Under the pieces are notes generated by a model. The model was given only the letters and a program-made list of their open reading frames with translations. It had not been told where the DNA came from and searched no databases. The translations under genes and the position numbers were made by a program. This document shows, piece by piece, positions 16,590 through 26,200 of a stretch of DNA of 64,000 nt (position 1 is the first letter of the stretch; every line of letters starts with the position of its first letter). The stretch is from a virus: the IMG/VR virus record IMGVR_UViG_3300025141_000047, positions 1-64,000 of that record, one strand, 5' to 3'.

Positions 16590-16657
16590 TTTAGTGAGGC
16601 TTCATATACCCTACTTGCGGTGGATAGAGATGCCCAAAGAACAACAGGAGGAATAAC
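16590..16657 (+). promoter_or_regulatory. possible promoter before helicase gene
   Basis: This 68-base gap is the longest in the plus-strand block. It contains TTCATATACC, an AT-rich element that could be an archaeal TATA box, about 45 bases before the ATG, and a strong AGGAGGAAT ribosome-binding site next to the start. An 8-codon mini frame ends inside that site. Promoter activity is a guess from composition and spacing. Confidence 0.25.
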
Positions 16658-18109
16658 ATGATATTGAAACCCACATCGGACTCAGGAGATCGCAAATGGT
16701 TTGACTACTCGCTTGTCAAAACACCACATGAAGGAAGTAAATACATCAAAGAATACATTGAACGATTCAATACGGTTTCTTTCTTCAACGAGTTCGCAGG
16801 TTTGCTTTCTTTGTTTTATGTCGTAGGTCAAGTAATTTCACCTTATGTGCGTGTTCCAATTCATGGGACTCACCTCGATACAAGGGTTCACGTCTATTGG
16901 ATTCAACAATCCAGAACGGGTAAATCAGCAGCCTATGAGTTCACCAAGCAATTGCTTGATGCTTGCGATGTTGAAAGTGCTAAATTCACATCTGGTTCGG
17001 ATGCGGGGTTGTTGGGACACGTTGATGCTGAACCCGAATATGATGAAGCAGGGAAGCCAACTGGAAAGACAACCTATGTAGTCACCAAAGGTTTGCTAAA
17101 TGGCTACAAAACACTTCTATTTGATGAAGCAAGTGTTTTGCTTGATGATAAAAAGTCATATTTTTCCGAGAAAATCCTGTATTTACAAGAAGCGATGGCT
17201 CCCATTGGATCGGCCACAAACAATTTGGCTAAGGTTTTGAAAGGGGCTGATATTCAAGTGACATCTGGCGTTTCTATATGGGCGACCACTTTTCCTCCAA
17301 AGGACATTATGCACCATGTATTGGAAAAGGGATTCTTCCAGCGTGTATTCCTATATCAAAATGATGTAGGACAAGAACTACGGCAAACCACCAGTGAACA
17401 CCGACTTCAAGGGACTTATGTTCCTGTTCCAGAAAAGGTATGGGGATATGATGCGTTGGCCGCATTTATTCTTGAAAAGAAAGACGAAGTGCGAACACGC
17501 CTATTGAAAGCCGCACGTATGAGCCTCGAAGAATGGGATGCGTTAGAGGATTTTGAAAGGGACAAAATAGCCAATAACTATTGTTATGACATATTTACTG
17601 TTGATGAATCATACCACGCAGCATTGTTGAATGCGACCACAGATTACTACGAACTTGTTAATCAAATACACGACCCAAACGTTAAGGAAACGGCAACATC
17701 GTTTATTCCTAACATTGAAAATTATACCATCACTTTTGGAAACATCATCGCAACAATCATGGGTTCAACGGTGATTACCGCCGATCACATTATGATGGCG
17801 ACTGAGATTATCTATGACAACTTGCACAACCTGGTGATATGGCTTGAACAGAAACAGGATTTCAAAGCAAAGAAAAAGCGAGATGCGTCGTTGCACGAAT
17901 GGAAAGTCGCATACAACAAATGCAAGAAAATGGCGCATTCACGTTCAAAGCGAGAATGTGTTCCAAAGAAGGAATTGGAAAGTGTTTATGCGGTCAATCA
18001 AGGAGTTAGCAAGAAAACGGCTGAAAGAAGGTTGAAGAAACTCACAGATTCCCCCGATGCCGACAGGCTCATGGATGGCCGCAACGCATTCATTACATTC
18101 AACTGGTGA
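16658..18109 (+). CDS. P-loop ATPase, candidate replicative helicase
   Basis: This 483-residue protein has a P-loop-like stretch WIQQSRTGKSA with Lys89, a Walker B LLFDEASVLL with D156-E157, a polar strand SIWATTFPP that could be sensor 1, and GFFQR as a possible arginine finger. The C-terminal 90 residues are basic and end in a winged-helix-like segment (KKELESVYA...SKKTAERRLKKL), as in MCM and related helicases. Placement after the primase and nuclease supports a replicative helicase role. No family signature is certain. DUF3987-like or MCM-like ATPases are the closest I can suggest. Confidence 0.6.
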   Translation: MILKPTSDSGDRKWFDYSLVKTPHEGSKYIKEYIERFNTVSFFNEFAGLLSLFYVVGQVISPYVRVPIHGTHLDTRVHVYWIQQSRTGKSAAYEFTKQLLDACDVESAKFTSGSDAGLLGHVDAEPEYDEAGKPTGKTTYVVTKGLLNGYKTLLFDEASVLLDDKKSYFSEKILYLQEAMAPIGSATNNLAKVLKGADIQVTSGVSIWATTFPPKDIMHHVLEKGFFQRVFLYQNDVGQELRQTTSEHRLQGTYVPVPEKVWGYDALAAFILEKKDEVRTRLLKAARMSLEEWDALEDFERDKIANNYCYDIFTVDESYHAALLNATTDYYELVNQIHDPNVKETATSFIPNIENYTITFGNIIATIMGSTVITADHIMMATEIIYDNLHNLVIWLEQKQDFKAKKKRDASLHEWKVAYNKCKKMAHSRSKRECVPKKELESVYAVNQGVSKKTAERRLKKLTDSPDADRLMDGRNAFITFNW

Positions 18110-18113
18110 TAGC

Positions 18114-18758
18114 ATGAAGCGAAAAGTGAAAATGTTCCTGAAAGAAAATGACATTTTACCAATAGCGGTATTTTCATCAACGGATGCTTCATCCTTAGAA
18201 ACAGGATATTCCGATCCCAGTAAATTCTCACTTGACATGGTTATGATTTACAAAGACAATTATTTTCATGCGTTCTCGTTGGGTGAAGATCAGCAATATG
18301 TGGTTCAAGAGCAGCGAATCAAAGGGCATCACCTTCTTGCTTTGCCCGATTTTATCAAGGGCATGACTTTATGTGGCTATGACCTTGATTTCATCATTAA
18401 ACTACTTGATTTGAATTGCCGCCCTGATGAGGGATTTGAGGCATGGGGGAACCCGAACCCAATAGACATTTCAAAGACATTAAGAGATTTGACAGGAAAA
18501 CGCTACAATCTATTTAATTTGGCTTTCTGGAATGCTTGCGATGATATGTCCCGACTTTCCGAAGTATTCCAGTTGCACCGATTGAAAATTATAACTGATT
18601 GGTTTAATGGTTCAAGACGAAACATTATTCGTAAATTGAGAACTGATGTGAAGTGGATTTCGCAACTGGTCTATCGAATGCAAAAGCATAAATCAATTAT
18701 TGTTAAGGATGAAAACGGCGATTGGGAAAAATTGAGTCTGGTGGCGGAAGAGGAATGA
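18114..18758 (+). CDS. hypothetical protein, faintly DnaQ exonuclease-like
   Basis: This protein has 214 residues from the ATG at 18114, four bases after the helicase gene. A segment MTLCGYDLDFIIKLLDL followed by IDISKTLRDLTGKRYNLFNLAF recalls the middle and late motifs of PolB-type 3'-5' exonucleases. The expected first D-x-E motif is not evident, so catalysis is doubtful. The C-terminus is basic and helical. It ends with an ATGA overlap to the next gene. Confidence 0.5.
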   Translation: MKRKVKMFLKENDILPIAVFSSTDASSLETGYSDPSKFSLDMVMIYKDNYFHAFSLGEDQQYVVQEQRIKGHHLLALPDFIKGMTLCGYDLDFIIKLLDLNCRPDEGFEAWGNPNPIDISKTLRDLTGKRYNLFNLAFWNACDDMSRLSEVFQLHRLKIITDWFNGSRRNIIRKLRTDVKWISQLVYRMQKHKSIIVKDENGDWEKLSLVAEEE

Positions 18759-18934
18759 AAGAGTATCGTGATCAAGTAATGCAAACCTGTTCAGGTTGCG
18801 ATACCGATGTGTTGGCGATTCGCATAAACGGGTTTTATGCGGGGAGTCGTGATAGAATCTTTTTATGGGAATGCCCTATGTGTAAATTCATCTGGCGCAA
18901 GCCAAAACCAATAGTGGTGAATGAAAATGACTAA
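18755..18934 (+). CDS. small zinc-ribbon protein
   Basis: This 59-residue protein starts on ATGA with a GGAAGAGG ribosome-binding site. CSGC and CPMC pairs are 28 residues apart around a short beta hairpin, a zinc-ribbon layout. It ends in Glu/Asn/Asp and overlaps the next gene. It belongs to the run of small zinc proteins encoded in the plus-strand block. Confidence 0.55.
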   Translation: MKEYRDQVMQTCSGCDTDVLAIRINGFYAGSRDRIFLWECPMCKFIWRKPKPIVVNEND

Positions 18935-19328
18935 AGAACATTGTCAAATATGCAATCAAGACGGCCACTTATCGCATGATTGCTCGCATGATGATGAATG
19001 TAAATGTTGTCCTTGCGGGGAAGAATGCCAGATGTTTTGCACTTGCCCTAAATCTGCACCGCATATAGATAATGAAGATCACCGCAAATCAGCCGACAAA
19101 CCCTTTGAAAAAGCATGGACTTTGATGAAGTCCGATTGGTGGGAAACCATTGATTCGGAAATGGAGAAACCTGTTGCTCGTTTTGAAGGTGGACCGATTG
19201 ATTGCCCCGAATGCAAAGGCTTACATGGGGGAATGATTCGTGAAGAAGAAGGACACCTCAATTTTGTTTGCCCTGATTGCGGCTACATGGAAAACGCAAA
19301 GTATTTTCAACCCCTAACAAGTGAGTGA
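18921..19328 (+). CDS. CCHC zinc-knuckle and zinc-ribbon protein with F-x-x-AW motif
   Basis: This protein has 135 residues. Residues 8-21 read C-QI-C-NQDG-H-LSHD-C, an exact C-x2-C-x4-H-x4-C zinc knuckle. A dense cysteine group follows (CKCCPCGEEC...CTC), then the peptide FEKAWTLMK at 62-70, and finally a CPEC...CPDC ribbon. CCHC knuckles usually bind single-stranded nucleic acid. The F-[DE]-x-[AS]-W peptide recurs in five other proteins of this window. An ATG two codons downstream is an alternative start. Confidence 0.6.
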   Translation: MKMTKEHCQICNQDGHLSHDCSHDDECKCCPCGEECQMFCTCPKSAPHIDNEDHRKSADKPFEKAWTLMKSDWWETIDSEMEKPVARFEGGPIDCPECKGLHGGMIREEEGHLNFVCPDCGYMENAKYFQPLTSE

Positions 19329-19332
19329 TTGA

Positions 19333-20478
19333 ATGTCAAATACAAATCTCGCTGAGGGTCATGAGAAAACGGCTACGGGCGCATCAACCTATCAAAACGA
19401 TGGCCTCCGTGATTCCGATGTCCTCACCAGTCCATCATTGACAAACAATGTTGAACGTGGACTTGGCAACGGCGTGATTCCGATCACCCTCAACCGATAT
19501 GATGAAGCCAACAGAAACAACCCTGTTAGCGGCAATTGTTGTGTTCGACCCAATGGAACATTGGGAACCACTTCGGAGATTTATGTTGATGCTGGCGTAG
19601 TTCAACTTGATGGAATGTTTTACAATGTCGGTTCGGCATCTGTATTGGATATATCGGCAGCGACGAATTATCATTCTGGCTATCATGGGTCGGCAATCCC
19701 AAACGGGACAAATCCAGGAGATGAAGCAATACTACTTGTCTATGTTGATCCTCGAAAGCCAAATAACATTGGATTTACATACGGCTCTTATGTTGATACC
19801 GCTACTGGACTATACCCCCAATCCTCTTCAAACCACCTTGTCTTGCAGAATACGGTATTAGCAGCCGTAAGGGTTGGAAAGGGGGCTTCTGCACCCGTAG
19901 TTCTCGCCATAGAGGACAAGAGGGTATTCATTAGGCCTGGTCCAGTTGCTTTGTCGGCAATTGAACATAGCGATGGTTCGGAAAACAACCTTCGGAATGA
20001 TTTCATAGGTGGGTTTAACGCCGCCGATTTACCGATTACCGATCTCGGAGTCTTGTTTGCTCGAAACCCAAGTGGGTTCGGCGCAACACCTCAAGGCGTA
20101 GGACAAACACATTTGTTCTTTCAATCAGATCTTGGTTTAGGACAAACACCTGATGGCGGAGGGACTTATCAAATCACGCCAGTTCATAAAACATCAATCA
20201 CCCCCTCTATTCCTTATGTTGGACCAACGGTTTTGCCTATTGGAACAGCAGCCCCTTCTGGTTTGCTTTACAAACCATTGTTAAGTGAGGAAGATGGCAC
20301 AACTCCTTTAGTGACTGTTGATGTATATGATGCGGCAAATGTGTATTTAGGCAGATCGCTTCCCCTTTTGGGATTCGTATTGAATCCAGGTGATTTGACG
20401 CTTATGGACCCTGCACCAGCAGGTTTTCCCACCGCAGCAAGCGCAGTAATCACCTATATTCATGCACAGCACACTTGA
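19333..20478 (+). CDS. putative virion or tail-tip structural protein
   Basis: This 381-residue protein is rich in Gly, Thr, Asn, Pro and Ala, with beta-strand periodicity and few charged residues, unlike the enzymes before it. It contains segments such as EIYVDAGVVQLDGMFYNVG and AILLVYVDPRKP. These look like the N-terminal part of baseplate or receptor-binding proteins, which often describe a coordinate-like beta scaffold. It lies on the plus strand although most structural genes are on the minus strand, at the meeting point of both blocks. Its exact role is unknown. Confidence 0.5.
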   Translation: MSNTNLAEGHEKTATGASTYQNDGLRDSDVLTSPSLTNNVERGLGNGVIPITLNRYDEANRNNPVSGNCCVRPNGTLGTTSEIYVDAGVVQLDGMFYNVGSASVLDISAATNYHSGYHGSAIPNGTNPGDEAILLVYVDPRKPNNIGFTYGSYVDTATGLYPQSSSNHLVLQNTVLAAVRVGKGASAPVVLAIEDKRVFIRPGPVALSAIEHSDGSENNLRNDFIGGFNAADLPITDLGVLFARNPSGFGATPQGVGQTHLFFQSDLGLGQTPDGGGTYQITPVHKTSITPSIPYVGPTVLPIGTAAPSGLLYKPLLSEEDGTTPLVTVDVYDAANVYLGRSLPLLGFVLNPGDLTLMDPAPAGFPTAASAVITYIHAQHT

Positions 20479-20505
20479 TATACAAGCAAATATGCGCTTG
20501 CTCTA

Positions 20506-20745
20506 ATGCTTCAACTTCAAAATGAGATTTTTTCTTATGAACGTTCTTGGGAACAAATAGAGGATATGCTGGTTCGTGCTGAAAAAAAGCAAAATGAATG
20601 GGTTATGAGATTTCATGAAGCCAAAGAATCAATGGATAAAGAAACCATGAGAGAATGCGCCCGAAACAAGAAGGCATTAGAAGGGGTAGTCAAAACACTT
20701 CGATGGACTTTGGGTGATCGTGGAATTGATAATCCTTTGAGTTAA
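20506..20745 (+). CDS. small coiled-coil protein
   Basis: This 79-residue protein is almost wholly helical with heptad-like spacing of Leu/Ile/Met and many Glu/Lys residues, so a coiled coil is likely. It is the last plus-strand gene, and its stop codon directly abuts the stop of the opposing minus-strand gene. It may associate with the preceding structural protein as a chaperone, but nothing shows this directly. Confidence 0.5.
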   Translation: MLQLQNEIFSYERSWEQIEDMLVRAEKKQNEWVMRFHEAKESMDKETMRECARNKKALEGVVKTLRWTLGDRGIDNPLS

Positions 20746-21972
20746 TCAGTAATCAAAAAGACTCTTCTTTTTCATCCCTCTTTGCACGTGTTCAGGAAAG
20801 TTCCTCAATCCGAGAACCTCAACTACGGGTGTTGCATTCCTTTTTGGTTTTCTCATCCATGTGTGGGTATCAAAATTGGCATCCAATAAATCATCAATCA
20901 TTTCTTGATTTGGCAAACCTGTTTGTGGATTGACCATGTAATTTGAATAAACAACTGGTCCATCATGTTCAGCCCCTATTTTGATTGTATCTCTTTGAAG
21001 TTGATCGTATAATCCCCCTTGTAATTGTTCATCGGAACCCCCATACTGTATTTTCCGACCAACATATTGAGGATCTAGGTATAGGAACTCATCGCCTTGC
21101 ATCAACTTTGCCGTATCTCTTAAATCTCCTGAATGTATTTCAACGTCTTTCAAACGGTTTGCATAACCGCTTAGATCAATTGAGCCAACATCACTTGGCA
21201 TCCACCGTATCTGTTTTCCATCCTTCATTGGGGGGTTTCTCCAACCAGATTTGTATGCTGGACCTTCAGTATATCGAGAGCCACCATACCATTCAGGGAA
21301 TTTTGCCTTTTGCTTAGGGCTTGTTGGATATTTCAAACCAAAGAATGATTGTTGATTTGCCCCAACTAAATTATGAGCCAATTCCATGTTTTCATCGTCA
21401 GTCAGATCCCGCCCCATGACATCTCTTTGGAATCTCAAATCATTAAACCGATCAATCATTTCAAACATTCTTTCTTTATTTTTAGGCAATTCAACATTAC
21501 CCATGCCTGTTTTCAGTTGTTGGAATAAATTAGTGTTATCAGGGTTAATGTCTGCAAAAAATCCTGTTCCCCTATTTAATCCGAGAATTGTTGAACCGCT
21601 TCCACCATAAAGTTCAGCAGGTCGAGCATCAGGGAAAAAATCAGCAAGACCTCTCATGTAAGGTTGAATACCTGTTTTTCCACCAACCCAATTTACAACT
21701 GTGGGAAGCATTTGTTCGCTTGATTTGAAACCTGGTTGTAAATCTTTGAATGAAGCACCACCCTTCATTTTAGACCACGATTTGTCTTGTAATTTACCAC
21801 TTTGATATGGAAAAGGGAATGGTGATAATTTCTTATTTTCCCCTCCCCATCCGTGAATTTGTTCATTGAGAAGGGGCATCAAATCATCCATGCTTTCATA
21901 GGATTTGCCTTCATGGTAAATATCGGCCTTCATCAGATCCCATGCTACATCAAACACCATATCAAGCCTCAC
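20746..21972 (-). CDS. D12-class DNA adenine methyltransferase-like protein, DPQY variant
   Basis: This 408-residue protein has the Dam-type motif NWVGGKTGI (94-102), the AdoMet motif ELYGGSGST (120-128) and the catalytic motif LDPQY (299-303), where the usual second Pro of DPPY is Gln. Residues 7-15 read FDVAWDLMK, the recurrent tag-like peptide, followed by about 75 residues of extension not found in ordinary Dam proteins. The C-terminus is K402-KSLF406-DY, similar to the clamp-like tails of the other three methyltransferases. It ends the late operon, away from the other enzymes, so it may be made late or enter virions. That is inference. Confidence 0.7.
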   Translation of the reverse strand: MRLDMVFDVAWDLMKADIYHEGKSYESMDDLMPLLNEQIHGWGGENKKLSPFPFPYQSGKLQDKSWSKMKGGASFKDLQPGFKSSEQMLPTVVNWVGGKTGIQPYMRGLADFFPDARPAELYGGSGSTILGLNRGTGFFADINPDNTNLFQQLKTGMGNVELPKNKERMFEMIDRFNDLRFQRDVMGRDLTDDENMELAHNLVGANQQSFFGLKYPTSPKQKAKFPEWYGGSRYTEGPAYKSGWRNPPMKDGKQIRWMPSDVGSIDLSGYANRLKDVEIHSGDLRDTAKLMQGDEFLYLDPQYVGRKIQYGGSDEQLQGGLYDQLQRDTIKIGAEHDGPVVYSNYMVNPQTGLPNQEMIDDLLDANFDTHTWMRKPKRNATPVVEVLGLRNFPEHVQRGMKKKSLFDY

Positions 21973-22226
21973 CTCTTTGTGGAGGCTCTTTTGCCCCCTG
22001 CGCCTAATTGACGGCGCATGGCGGGTCGGACTGTTCCCCTGCTCTTGTTGCGCTTGTATCGGCGTTTGGTTCGCTCTCGCTTGACCTTGCGTGAAATGTC
22101 CCAGATGCGGTGTTCAGCCTGTCTGTATGGTCTGTCGCTGATGTTTGATTGCGTGTAGCCTCGAAAGCGGCCTTTACTGATTGAATCCCATGCGGCTTCA
22201 AACGGATCGGCGGAGGCTTTGAACAT
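21969..22226 (-). CDS. small highly basic protein with F-x-x-AW motif
   Basis: This 85-residue protein carries FEAAWDSISK at 9-18 and then a very Arg/Lys-rich C-terminal half, suggesting DNA or RNA binding. Its end overlaps the methyltransferase start by ATGA. A frame-shifted alternative on the same strand (22004-22234) is judged a shadow because it lacks the motif. The basic tail and late position would fit a virion nucleoid-type protein, but this is unproven. Confidence 0.55.
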   Translation of the reverse strand: MFKASADPFEAAWDSISKGRFRGYTQSNISDRPYRQAEHRIWDISRKVKRERTKRRYKRNKSRGTVRPAMRRQLGAGGKRASTKR

Positions 22227-22234
22227 CTCTTCAC

Positions 22235-22717
22235 CTAAGCCATATTTTCCGTTGCATCATCGTAATAATCCATGAATCCTTCGGCAACTTCTTCCCAATC
22301 AACATCGCTCATTGCATCAACTTCACCATATCCACTTAATTCTTCATGAAAACCTTCAATATCCATCATTGCGGCAGGTAAGACCTTTGTTGCGAGCAAC
22401 GTTTTGACCTCATCTCGACTTTCACCCATATTAACTGCGGATTGAATGGCGTTTATGGTTGTAAAGTAAATGCTTTCAGTGTTTTGCGCCCATAATTCAG
22501 CACTACGGGTTGCCGTAGCCATGTCTTTTAGCATCAAAGACCAAGCAGTATCAAAGGACTTCTTTTGCATCATTCCAGATACAGCACCGCCAATCAAATT
22601 ACCTGCTGCTTGTTGAACTTTAGGATTCTTTGCTGCTGCCGCCCCAACTCTTGCTGCACCTGCAACCAGTGGTGCAACTTTTTCTTCATTCTTTTCATCG
22701 TTCTTTTCTTCGGACAT
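22235..22717 (-). CDS. small acidic protein with Ala/Gly-rich segment and F-x-x-AW motif
   Basis: This 160-residue protein has a Glu/Lys-rich start, then an Ala/Gly/Val-rich stretch (about 15-50) that could insert in a membrane or pack as a flexible helix. FDTAWSLMLK follows at 55-64, and then an acidic helical C-terminus. It abuts its neighbours tightly. No family was recognised. The shared peptide with neighbours suggests a common partner. Confidence 0.55.
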   Translation of the reverse strand: MSEEKNDEKNEEKVAPLVAGAARVGAAAAKNPKVQQAAGNLIGGAVSGMMQKKSFDTAWSLMLKDMATATRSAELWAQNTESIYFTTINAIQSAVNMGESRDEVKTLLATKVLPAAMMDIEGFHEELSGYGEVDAMSDVDWEEVAEGFMDYYDDATENMA

Positions 22718-23058
22718 TATCTCACTTCCATTAGAATATCAACACGGACTTCATTTGTTCCGTTCTTTGTGATAGGCATGAATGTTGCCCTAAAAGAAGG
22801 CGAATCAAGAGGGTTTGTCCCATGAAGGACAATCTCAGTGATGGCCTGTTCGCTGCTCAACTGGGTATCAAACAATGCACTTACAGATATAGTCCGATCA
22901 TCAATGCGTTGAATCAATGTGTCTTGGCTCATTTTGGTGTTCCCTGCGCCTCCATCACGGCTTGAGGCATCGGAAGTCCCAGAACCAAGCGAACACTTCT
23001 TGATGAGCGTTTGGAGGTGGTCGGTCAAAGCGGCTTTTAGGGGGTCAAGAACAGGCAT
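22717..23058 (-). CDS. small hypothetical protein
   Basis: This 113-residue protein starts MPVLDPLKAALTDHLQTLI, an amphipathic helix. A Ser/Gly-rich linker and a beta-rich C-terminal half (ITEIVLHGTN, FRATFMPITKNGTNEVRVDI) follow. The helix-plus-beta plan recalls small tail or baseplate proteins. It lies between two proteins that carry the F-x-x-AW peptide but lacks that peptide itself. Confidence 0.5.
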   Translation of the reverse strand: MPVLDPLKAALTDHLQTLIKKCSLGSGTSDASSRDGGAGNTKMSQDTLIQRIDDRTISVSALFDTQLSSEQAITEIVLHGTNPLDSPSFRATFMPITKNGTNEVRVDILMEVR

Positions 23059-23285
23059 TATTTCACCTCCCTCATTGAACTTTTCACATCATGCCTTCTT
23101 GATTCGCAATAAGGTGTTTGGGGGTCCATGCACATATACGCAGGTTCGACAAAACGGCCACTTGAGCCAATAAATCCATCTTGATATTCCATTGGACCTT
23201 TGCATTCAGGGCAATCCATAGGAAGCATCAACTTGTGCCGACTTTTTCTTTTTAGCAACCCCCATGCTTTTTCAAATGCGCCCAT
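23058..23285 (-). CDS. small zinc-binding protein with F-x-x-AW motif
   Basis: This 75-residue protein begins MGAFEKAWGLLK, so the recurrent peptide is at the extreme N-terminus (4-12). A CPECKG pair and two later cysteines (YMC, YC) could bind zinc. The remainder is basic. It follows the giant tail-tip gene with one base between them. Function unknown. Confidence 0.55.
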   Translation of the reverse strand: MGAFEKAWGLLKRKSRHKLMLPMDCPECKGPMEYQDGFIGSSGRFVEPAYMCMDPQTPYCESRRHDVKSSMREVK

Positions 23286-23286
23286 A

Positions 23287-26200
23287 TCATTTCACCACGT
23301 AGTTGCGACTCTTACTCATGCCGATAGGGAATCCCCTCTTAGAATCATCCCTAACACCTATCTTTCCAAGCCCGTTTTTGTGTTTTGCACCGATGATGAA
23401 ACCTGTTTCATTGATGTTGCGAACACGGACTCTATGAACTGAAATGATATTGACGGATGAAGACATAGTGATGTTTTCTTTGGTGTTTTTATCGCCCGAT
23501 GAAAAATTCAATCCGCTAACATCAATTGTGCTTGTTTTTAAATCGGTCAAAATACCTTCAATTCCTTTTTCGTATTGAGCGATTGTAAGATCGGTCTTGA
23601 GAGAATGGAAACTATGTTTTGCTTCAAAAACAACGAACTTTCCAATAACGCCTTGAGTCGGTAAATTGATGGCGACCACATCACCTGCTGAAATTGAAGT
23701 TGCATTGATTAAACCGTATAATGTAATCATTGGCGCACCATTTTCAGCCCTCGCCAACAGGGTTTTAGCCAATTTACGTGCGGCTGATACGCTCTTAATT
23801 CCAGGTATTTGTTGTCGGAGGGTTTTGACTACTTCTTCCTCACTACCTGCCGATGCTTCACGTATTTTCTCGCTATCTCGGACTCGAATGAATACAATTT
23901 CATTCCCTGCGATAACATCTCCAACGATGACAATTTCATTTGGAGAATCAAATAATTTACTAACGGAAACCTTCTCAACTCCATTCTCAACGCCGATCCG
24001 AATGCCCTTTTCATTGAAAACTTTCTTTGAATAAATCAAAGCCCCGTTTCTTTCATTGATTATTTGTCGGCCATCAATCTGTGAAATGTTCCTTAGAACC
24101 TCCATTGTGTTCAAACCTTTTACTTCACGTGAAACATATTCAAGGCTATGGTCGTTAATCTGTTTCAACATTGGGTGTGCGCCCAAGTATTCTTCCATAT
24201 CTCTTGAATTTTGATGGAAGGCATTTGAAGGCGTGACTGAGATTCCTGATTGATTGCCCCCTGCATCATTCAATAGATGCAAAGCCGCATCGGTTGTCCT
24301 AATGCCGATATATCCATTTTGTGCTGCGATTACATCACCGACAACCATTCCTGAGTCGGAAAGCGTTTTACCTGATAAATCATTGAAAACCATGAACGTT
24401 TCGCCTTCTTCGGTGATGATTTCAGCAACACGCCATTTCATGTTGTGTGAATCAATCACATACGGTGGTGAAAAAGTGCTTGAAAGAGAACGGCCATCAA
24501 CCTTTACACTTTGAAGCCCGTTTTTGTTCTTTATTGCCCCCTTTTCACCATTACTTATGATGAATGGTTGTTGCGATGCCATGATGAAATCCGATGGCTC
24601 GTAAGCAATCAAACCTCGATAATTTAATGGAGTCTTTACGACTTCATTCTTTTCATTATCAAAATGATACCACGCTTGAGATTGAATTTTCATAGCAACA
24701 ACGGCGTTATCAATGAATGTTGGCGAGATCGCTTGAACAACCAATGGGCTTCTGGCATCGTCAATAACTCCTGTGGATGAAGAAACATCGGTATAATACA
24801 ACTCCAATCCTGTGAAATCCGATATTGTTAAGCCGCCTAAATCAACAATTGTTCCAGTGGTGGTTATGTCGTTTTTGGTTATTGAAGTGTAAGTGATTGA
24901 ACCTGTGTGTGAGAGAGCAAATAACTTTCCAGTTGGAGGCAAAATTGAAGCATCATCAACTAAGAAAACGCCACCCCCTTTGCTGGCCTTAACTGTGATA
25001 CGTGGATAATACCTCATTGCCTCTTTTGATTGAGAAACCTTTCCAGTGAAAGTATGTCGTGCATGATCACCCATAACGCCAGACACCAAATCATATTTGG
25101 TTTCGGATTGATAAATCGGTTCATTACCTCCTGTTGAGAATGATTGTGAATAGCGTGGCTCAACGGATGGGAGGATTTGCCCATCAACAATTCGGTGTGC
25201 ATCGGATTTGGAAAATTGAAGCATATTTGCTGTTGGAATCAAATGCCAAGTAATGTCATATTCATTTGCATTTGGATATTCGATTGAGAATGCCGACCCT
25301 GCCGAAGTGATCGGTTCAACTTTGTTTTCACCCCTTGCATAATTCATCTCAAACATACCATACCTCTTATCACGGTCAAATGGCATTGAGGCAAAAGCCG
25401 ATGTTGAGATAGAGCATCGTGGACCCAAAACCCATCCGTCTTGAAGAAGATCGGAGGCAAAACCAAACAATTTTAATGGCCTTACTGGTCTTACGATGTA
25501 ATCAACATACTTTCTTTGAGGGTGCGAACTTGTAGGATAATTTGAATTTGAGTCCAGTTCGGTGCTTAATGAATCATCGTTTTCTTCTGTTCGATTGAGA
25601 TATGTTTTTCGGAGAATATACACCCCTCCCCATGCAGGGAGTCCACTAACGCCTCGAACAGTCCATGAATCTAAAGCATGAGTCTTGTAATCTGTTCTTA
25701 CCGTATCTGTTGAGAGAAGGCCGCTAATTGCGCCTTTAGCGTTATTTGAATCAGGACTCCATGTAGGTTTGATTCTAAAGTCTGGGGCGGCTGAGGTTGA
25801 ACCTGTCCCATCCACCGAAAAACCATTATTCGCTAAGAATGTTTTAATCGTATGTGATGGCAAAACAGGGAATTGTCGCCCAAGCATGAGATCGGTGTGT
25901 AATGACAAAGCACGTGTTCCTGTGACCGCATAAGAAACATCTTCATTTTTGTTCCTCTCACTTTCAACTTCCATAATCAATCCTAAGCGTGGTTCTGTTC
26001 TTGCTTGAACTTGCCTTGTGTCGGAGATTTCATTTAGAACATCTGGCCTTGTTTCAACAATGTTAGCCCCGCCTGAGTATTGTGTATGGGAAAACCCATT
26101 TGGAGGGTATGATGTTTTACTATCTGTTTCATGATAGGCATGAAAGTTCGTGTGCAGCGCATTGCCTTTTAATTTGTAAAAATTTGATGGCGCACCAAAC

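Noticed and set aside
20740-20760. Terminator between the two convergent gene blocks
   Set aside because: The stop codons abut and no hairpin or T-run typical of a terminator is visible in the few bases involved.
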